DNA from: an uncultured Eubacteriales bacterium
Lineage (GTDB): Bacteria; Bacillota; Clostridia; Oscillospirales; Oscillospiraceae
Direction of reading: 5' to 3'
Assembly: GCA_900549475.1 (NCBI GenBank)
Contig: UROF01000006.1
Location: 43,187-107,186, forward strand
Length of the DNA: 64,000 nt
Every line of letters starts with the position of its first letter. The stretch's first letter is position 1. The notes under the pieces were generated by a model that was not told where the DNA came from, searched no databases, and was given only the letters and a program-made list of their open reading frames with translations. Positions 59,357 through 64,000 of this stretch are shown piece after piece. The translations under genes were made by a program, and so were the position numbers.

Positions 59357-60667
59357 ATGGAGAATACAACCAACATGACAATAGAACAGCCCCGGGACCG
59401 GGCGGTCCTGGTGGGGCTCAGCAGTCCCAAGCTGGACAAGCGGGATAATGCGGATGAGGATACCCTGGAGGAGCTTTCCGCCCTGGTGGAGACCGCCGGA
59501 GGCGAGGTGGTGGCTACTGTCTTCCAGACCCGCTTTTCCCCGGAACCTCGCACCTTTATCGGCGAGGGTAAGGTGGAGGAGGTCCGGGAGCTGGTGCGAA
59601 ACGAGGAGGCCACTATGGTCATCTTTGACAATGACCTGAGCCCCTCTCAGCAGCGCTCCCTCACCGAGGATCTGAAGGTCCAGGTCCTGGACCGCAGTGC
59701 CTTGATTTTGGACATCTTTGCCCAGCGGGCACGGACAAGAGAGGGCCGACTCCAGGTGGAACTGGCCCAGTATCAATACCTGTTGCCCCGACTCACTGGT
59801 ATGTGGACCCACTTGGAACGCCAGGCGGGCACCAGCGGCAAGGGGCCCATTGGTTCCAAAGGCCCTGGCGAGACCCAGCTGGAGACAGACCGCCGCCACA
59901 TCCACCGGAAGATCGACAAGCTGAAGGAGGAGCTGGAGGAGGTAAGAAGGGTCCGGGGTACCCAGCGCCAGCGGCGGATGAAAAATGAGATCCCTGTTGT
60001 GGCCATCGTGGGCTACACCAACGCCGGAAAATCCACGTTGCTCAATGCTCTCACAGATGCCGGTATCCCGGCCAATAACCGGCTTTTTGATACCCTGGAC
60101 ACCACAAGCCGACTCCTGTCGGTCAGCGACACGCTGGATGTGGTGATCTCCGATACGGTAGGATTTATCCGCAAGCTGCCCCATCAGCTGGTGGACGCTT
60201 TTAAGGCAACCCTGGAGGAGCTGGAGTATGCTGACATGCTGCTCCATGTCATCGATATCTCCAACCCGGAGTGGCAGGAGCAGGCGGCCATTGTGGACGA
60301 GCTGATCCGGGAACTGGGGGCGGAGCAGACCCCTTGCCTGCGGGTCTATAACAAGAGTGACCTGTACTGGGGCGATATCCGGCCCCACGGCGAGGATGCA
60401 GTGAACATCTCCGCCAAGACCGGCGAAGGACTGGATGAGCTGCTGCGGGCCATTGACAAGCTGCTGGACAAGGGAACAAGGCGTGTCACTTTACACATTC
60501 CCTATGACAAGGCGGGACTCCTGGACGTGCTTTACAAAGATGCCAAAGTGGAGTCGGTGGAGTACGGTGAGACCATCGACGTACGGGCTATCTGCAACCC
60601 ACGGGCTATCGGCCTGGTAAAGCCCTACATTGAGGGGTGGGTGGAACCCAAGGAACCCTGGGAGTAA
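59357..60667 (+). CDS. hflX: GTPase HflX
   Basis: A 436-residue ribosome-associated GTPase that splits stalled or stressed 70S ribosomes. The N-terminal HflX domain (VVATVFQTRFSPEPRTFIGE, ALILDIFAQRARTREGRLQV, GPGETQLETDRR) is followed by the G domain: G1 GYTNAGKST, G3 DTVGFIRKLP, and NKSDL. The C-terminal domain is short. CGAGAGG precedes the ATG. Confidence 0.96.
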   Translation: MENTTNMTIEQPRDRAVLVGLSSPKLDKRDNADEDTLEELSALVETAGGEVVATVFQTRFSPEPRTFIGEGKVEEVRELVRNEEATMVIFDNDLSPSQQRSLTEDLKVQVLDRSALILDIFAQRARTREGRLQVELAQYQYLLPRLTGMWTHLERQAGTSGKGPIGSKGPGETQLETDRRHIHRKIDKLKEELEEVRRVRGTQRQRRMKNEIPVVAIVGYTNAGKSTLLNALTDAGIPANNRLFDTLDTTSRLLSVSDTLDVVISDTVGFIRKLPHQLVDAFKATLEELEYADMLLHVIDISNPEWQEQAAIVDELIRELGAEQTPCLRVYNKSDLYWGDIRPHGEDAVNISAKTGEGLDELLRAIDKLLDKGTRRVTLHIPYDKAGLLDVLYKDAKVESVEYGETIDVRAICNPRAIGLVKPYIEGWVEPKEPWE

Positions 60668-60693
60668 TACAATGGTCAGATGAAATGAGGAGC

Positions 60694-60765
60694 TTTTATC
60701 CTTTTCTTTTGAAAAAGAAAAGGACCAAAAGAAAACTTTGGCGCAAAACTCTGTTTTGCGCAGGG
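60694..60765 (+). repeat. Double-hairpin intergenic repeat, copy 2
   Basis: CCTTTTCTTTT/AAAAGAAAAGG (60700-60723), a CCAAAAGAAAACTTTGG linker and GCGCAAAACTCTGTTTTGCGC-type hairpin (60741-60761). First hairpin and linker match copy 1 at 51584; the second hairpin differs in sequence but not in form. Confidence 0.65.
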
Positions 60766-60776
60766 AGAGAGACAGC

Positions 60777-61310
60777 ATGATTTTGGAGACAGCGCGGACC
60801 CTGCTGCGGCCCTTTGCGGACAGCGATGCGCAGGATCTTTACGCCTACGCAAAGGACCCACGGGTGGGTCCTGCGGCGGGATGGAAACCCCACGAGAGTG
60901 TGGAGGAGAGCCTGCGCATCATCCATACGGTCTTTTCCGCCCCGCATGTGTTTGCGGTGGTGGACCGCATGGGTGGTCATGTAGTGGGGTCTGTGGGCTT
61001 TGTAGGCCGTCCGCGGGACGAGGAGGGACGCTCTGATGAATTGGGCTATGCCCTCAGTCCTGCATTTTGGGGACATGGTCTGATGACAGAAGTAGCAAAA
61101 CGCGTACTGGAGTATGGCTTTACAGCCATTGGTTTGAAAGAGATTTGGTGCAGTCACTATGCAGAAAACGAACGTTCCCGCCGTGTGATCGAGAAGTGTG
61201 GCTTTTCTTATGTGTTTGACCAGCATCTCAGCGACGAATTTTCGCCTGACCGGCTCACCCGGTTCTATGTGCTCCTGCGGGAGGACTGGGAGAGGGGGGC
61301 TGGCCGTTGA
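60777..61310 (+). CDS. GNAT-family N-acetyltransferase (RimJ/RimL-like)
   Basis: A 177-residue acetyltransferase: TARTLLRPFADSDAQDLYAY, HVVGSVGFVGRPRDEEGRSD, ELGYALSPAFWGHGLMTEVA (acetyl-CoA loop region) and NERSRRVIEKCGFSYV. This pattern fits the ribosomal-protein or small-molecule acetylating RimJ-type branch. The start at 60777 follows AGGGAGAGAG; an upstream in-frame ATG lies in the repeat. The stop overlaps the TTG start of the next gene. Confidence 0.88.
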   Translation: MILETARTLLRPFADSDAQDLYAYAKDPRVGPAAGWKPHESVEESLRIIHTVFSAPHVFAVVDRMGGHVVGSVGFVGRPRDEEGRSDELGYALSPAFWGHGLMTEVAKRVLEYGFTAIGLKEIWCSHYAENERSRRVIEKCGFSYVFDQHLSDEFSPDRLTRFYVLLREDWERGAGR

Positions 61311-61948
61311 CGGAGAGTTACATTGTACCCTTTGGCGAGGGCGAGGCGGAATATGTGGAGAAGCGCTCCCGTTTTATCGGCCATGTCTGGCCGGTAGACA
61401 GCGAGGAGGAGGCCCGCCGCCGCATCGAGGAGACCCGAAAGCGCCACTACGATGCCCGGCACAACTGCTGGTGCTATGTCCTCCGGGAGGGAAACGTCAT
61501 GCGCTACAGCGATGACGGGGAGCCCCAGGGAACGGCGGGGCAGCCCATGCTCAATGTATTCGTCCGGGAGGAGGTCACCAATGTCTGCTGTGTGGTGACT
61601 CGGTATTTCGGTGGTATTCTGCTGGGAGCCGGTGGGCTGACCCGGGCCTACGGAGGTACCGCTAAACTGGCTCTCAACGAGGCGGGAATCAGCCGTATGC
61701 GCCTGTGGGCTACGCTGGCCATCCCCTGCGCTTATTCCCAGTACGAGCGGGTGAAGCTGCTGGTGGAGGGGGAGGGCGGTATCATTGCCGATACTGACTT
61801 TGCTGCTGACGTGGTGCTGACAGTCCTTTTGCCGGCGGAGCAAACGGATGTGCTCCAGGAGAAGCTGACAGAGCTCTCTGCCGGGCAGATCGAGCTGTTG
61901 GTAGAGGAGGAGGCATTCCGTCCTGGCCCCCGTGAGAATGCCCGCTGA
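61307..61948 (+). CDS. YigZ/IMPACT family protein
   Basis: A 213-residue protein with the UPF0029/IMPACT fold: FGEGEAEYVEKRSRFIGHVW, HNCWCYVLREGNVMRYSDDG, EPQGTAGQPMLNVF, VTRYFGGILLGAGGLTRAYG, and a C-terminal YigZ domain. The IMPACT family includes eukaryotic Gcn2 regulators; the bacterial role is unsettled. A TTG start at 61307 is inferred because it gives the family N-terminus and lies after a GGGGGG stretch within the previous gene. It ends before a bidirectional terminator. Confidence 0.9.
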   Translation: MTESYIVPFGEGEAEYVEKRSRFIGHVWPVDSEEEARRRIEETRKRHYDARHNCWCYVLREGNVMRYSDDGEPQGTAGQPMLNVFVREEVTNVCCVVTRYFGGILLGAGGLTRAYGGTAKLALNEAGISRMRLWATLAIPCAYSQYERVKLLVEGEGGIIADTDFAADVVLTVLLPAEQTDVLQEKLTELSAGQIELLVEEEAFRPGPRENAR

Positions 61949-61975
61949 GAGGACAATGGAGTAAGAACGTTAAAA

Positions 61976-62012
61976 ATACCGCCCTGTGCCGTTTCATGGC
62001 ACAGGGCGGTAT
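61976..62012 (+). terminator. Bidirectional terminator between yigZ-type gene and ksgA
   Basis: ATACCGCCCTGTGCC and GGCACAGGGCGGTAT form a perfect 15-bp stem. Confidence 0.88.
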
Positions 62013-62024
62013 CTCATGCATTTT

Positions 62025-62897
62025 TTATTTTTTCTCCAAGAGAGCGTAGAGCTGATCTGCCAGAGCGGCAAATTCCGGTAAGCCCAACCGCTCTCCCCGG
62101 ATGGTGCTGTCCAGGTTGCAGGCAGTTATGGCGGAAGTAATGGCCTCCTTGTCCAGCTGGCTGCCGAAAACGGAGCTGAGACTGTTGACCAGGGTTTTCC
62201 GCCGCTGGGCGAAGCCTGCACGGATCACCCGGAAGAGAAATTCCTCGCCGCAGGCGGGGGAGACAGGCGGAGCTGTCCGTACAGTGCAGTGCAGGACAGC
62301 GGAGGTGACCTTGGGGGCCGGGTAGAAGCAGGAGGGCGGTACATCGAAAAGGACCTCCGGCTCCGTGTGGTACTGCATATACAGAGAGAAGGCGCCGTAA
62401 TCACTGGTACCGGGGGCGGCGGCGATCCGCAGGGCCACTTCCCGCTGGATCATCACCGTGATGGCGGCAAAACGGCGGGCTTCCACCAGGGCAGTAAGGA
62501 CAGGGGTGGTGATATTATAGGGAAGGTTGGCGCACACCAGGGGCGTAAGGCCGGGAAACTGCTGATCCACCAGGACGGGGATATCGGTTTTCAGAATATC
62601 GCCGGGAATCAGGGTGAAATTTCCCGCGTCGGCCATGGTTTCCGCCAGTACGGGCAGAAGGGCCTTGTCCAGCTCCACAGACACCACCTTGTCCGCCCGG
62701 GCGCAGAGCTGCCGGGTCAGGGGACCGATACCGGGACCGATCTCCAGAACGCCGGTGCCGGGGGCGGCGCCGCTGGCTTCGGCAATGTCCCGGGGTACCC
62801 AGTCCTGGATGAGAAAGTTCTGTCCCATGGATTTGGAGAAGTGAAACCCGTGGCGGCCCAGGAGAGCCCGGATTTCCTGAAAATTACAGAGATCCAT
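62025..62897 (-). CDS. ksgA: 16S rRNA dimethyladenosine transferase KsgA (RsmA)
   Basis: A 290-residue methyltransferase of the two adjacent adenines near the 3' end of 16S rRNA. Motifs are FSKSMGQNFLIQDWV, VLEIGPGIGPLTRQLC (SAM site), and ANLPYNITTPVLTAL with the NLPY catalytic loop. The C-terminal domain ends in RGERLGLPEFAALADQL. MDLCNF at 62897 follows GGAGGAT; an extension to 63005 lacks a ribosome site. Confidence 0.95.
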   Translation of the reverse strand: MDLCNFQEIRALLGRHGFHFSKSMGQNFLIQDWVPRDIAEASGAAPGTGVLEIGPGIGPLTRQLCARADKVVSVELDKALLPVLAETMADAGNFTLIPGDILKTDIPVLVDQQFPGLTPLVCANLPYNITTPVLTALVEARRFAAITVMIQREVALRIAAAPGTSDYGAFSLYMQYHTEPEVLFDVPPSCFYPAPKVTSAVLHCTVRTAPPVSPACGEEFLFRVIRAGFAQRRKTLVNSLSSVFGSQLDKEAITSAITACNLDSTIRGERLGLPEFAALADQLYALLEKK

Positions 62898-63192
62898 ACT
62901 GATATATCCTCCGATGTTGAACAGCGGGCGCAGCTCCTGCCTGATTCCTGGATGAAATCTGACAGGTGGCGGCGATCCGGCAGACAGTATATTCACAGAC
63001 AGCATTGTATCATAGGCAACTGCAAAACGCTACTGCTAATTTTGTGGGTATGACGGTGCATAAAGGAAAACGGTGGCATTTTAAGAGGGATTATGATACA
63101 ATAAAGGGCCGAATCATGGGGGGCGAGGATGAGCTGCCGGGCGGCGGCTGCCTGGAGGAAAGATGTGTCCCCGGTGTGTGGGAGGAACTGTT

Positions 63193-63960
63193 GTGGATGA
63201 ACTGCTGAAGATGTGTCTGATCGTATGTCCGTTGATCTTTCTGGGGGGATTTGTGGACAGCGTGGCCGGAGGGGGAGGCCTCATCACCCTGCCGGCCTAT
63301 ATGATGGCGGGCGTGCCGGTCCATTTTGCCGCCGGGACCAACAAGGTGGTCAATGGGATTGGTACTGCTACCGCTACTGTGAAGTATTTCCGCAGCGGGA
63401 AGATTCGCCTGTCAGTGGCTCTACCCGCCGCTGCCGGGGCCTTGGCGGGCGGTTATATCGGTGCGGAGATCGCCAAGCTCCTTTCTGATTCTTTGCTCCA
63501 GGGGCTGATGCTGGTGGCTTTGCCGGTAGTGGCCGTGTTCCTGGTGCTGAAAAAGGATTTTGGCCAGGAGACGGGGGAGATGACCAGAGGCAGGACTTAT
63601 GAGCTGCTGGTGAGTCTGGGGATCGGCCTTGCCATCGGCTGCTATGACGGTATGATCGGCCCGGGCACCGGGACCTTTATGATCATGGCCTTTACTGCGC
63701 TGCTGTCTCTGGACATGGTCACCGCCTCTGGCTGTGCCAAGGTAGGTAACCTGGCCAGCAACATAGCTGCCGCTGTATCCTTTATTATCGGCAGCAGCGT
63801 CATGTGGCAGCTGGTACTGCCGGCCACCATCTGCAGTGTGGTGGGGAACTACTGCGGTGCGCTGTATGCCATCAAAGGCGGCGGCAGGAAGATACGGGGT
63901 ATGATCTTTGTGGTGCTGGGGATGCTGTTCGTAAAGCTTCTGTGGGAGCTGCTTACCTGA
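63193..63960 (+). CDS. TauE/SafE-family sulfite/anion permease
   Basis: A 255-residue membrane protein of about eight helices with the TauE/SafE repeat motifs: GGFVDSVAGGGGLITLPAYM near the N-terminus and GCYDGMIGPGTGTFMIMAFT in the second half, plus SGCAKVGNLASNIAAAVSFI. Relatives export sulfite or organosulfonate. The GTG start at 63193 is fixed by GGGAGGA 7 bases upstream. The preceding 180 bases hold a promoter-like TACAAT region and no gene. Confidence 0.88.
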   Translation: MDELLKMCLIVCPLIFLGGFVDSVAGGGGLITLPAYMMAGVPVHFAAGTNKVVNGIGTATATVKYFRSGKIRLSVALPAAAGALAGGYIGAEIAKLLSDSLLQGLMLVALPVVAVFLVLKKDFGQETGEMTRGRTYELLVSLGIGLAIGCYDGMIGPGTGTFMIMAFTALLSLDMVTASGCAKVGNLASNIAAAVSFIIGSSVMWQLVLPATICSVVGNYCGALYAIKGGGRKIRGMIFVVLGMLFVKLLWELLT

Positions 63961-64000
63961 GCAGCAGCAAATAAAAAACCGGCGGGGCCTGCTTTTGCAG

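Overview
The window looks like chromosomal DNA of a fairly GC-rich, low-branching Firmicute of the Clostridia, most like the Oscillospiraceae (Flavonifractor/Lawsonibacter-type gut anaerobes). The signs are strong AGGAGG ribosome binding sites, some GTG and TTG starts, lipoprotein signal peptides, an S-layer (SLH) protein, LytR-CpsA-Psr enzymes, ClpC, an SMC-FtsY cluster, a yqeI-nadD-yqeK-rsfS type cluster and a Tn916-type integrase module. The placement is an inference from gene content; there is no rRNA or tRNA gene in the window to anchor it.

Left region, 1-5060: a minus-strand cluster (WYL regulator, TfoX-like, GyrI-like, SRPBCC) in which two genes are broken by one-base frameshifts. It is followed by a lower-GC lantibiotic/bacitracin-type two-component plus ABC block in which the response regulator, the kinase and the ATPase have lost parts, and then by an intact HAD phosphatase. 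5100-12220: a LacI-controlled operon with a phosphonate-family (PhnDCEE) importer, a cytosolic 5'-nucleotidase-family hydrolase and an inositol-monophosphatase-family enzyme, closed by a strong terminator. 12368-17960 (minus): a flavodoxin-domain protein, then a cluster of a solute-binding protein, an XpaC-like membrane protein and a solute-binding/von Willebrand lipoprotein, then PhoH with a structured leader. 18177-21421: an SLH-anchored surface protein and a PepSY lipoprotein.

Stress region, 21500-36400: McsA-like protein and ClpC, a heterodimeric ABC exporter, GT8 glycosyltransferase, CorA, an orphan histidine kinase, HdeD-like protein, Hsp20, HtrA protease, a glycine-zipper peptide and an AraC-family regulator. 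Four promoters here share one architecture: two direct GGCANGAT-like half-sites 21 bp apart, with the -10 hexamer exactly 58 bp from the start of the first half-site. This is the most interesting signal in the window, and the divergent AraC-family gene is the obvious candidate regulator.

The next part, 36641-40934, holds CstA, a receiver-less winged-helix protein, an SOS-type Y-family polymerase with a small partner, and a divergent SRAP protein. A decayed integrative element (41980-45400; sigma-like pseudogene, truncated HTH gene, ParR-like gene, xis, int) lies directly upstream of smc.

The right part, 45464-63960, is housekeeping: smc, ftsY, rph, rdgB, yhbY, a nadD-yqeK fusion, three tandem LCP cell-wall ligases with low-complexity tails, rsfS, rpmE, hflX, GNAT, yigZ, ksgA and a TauE/SafE permease.
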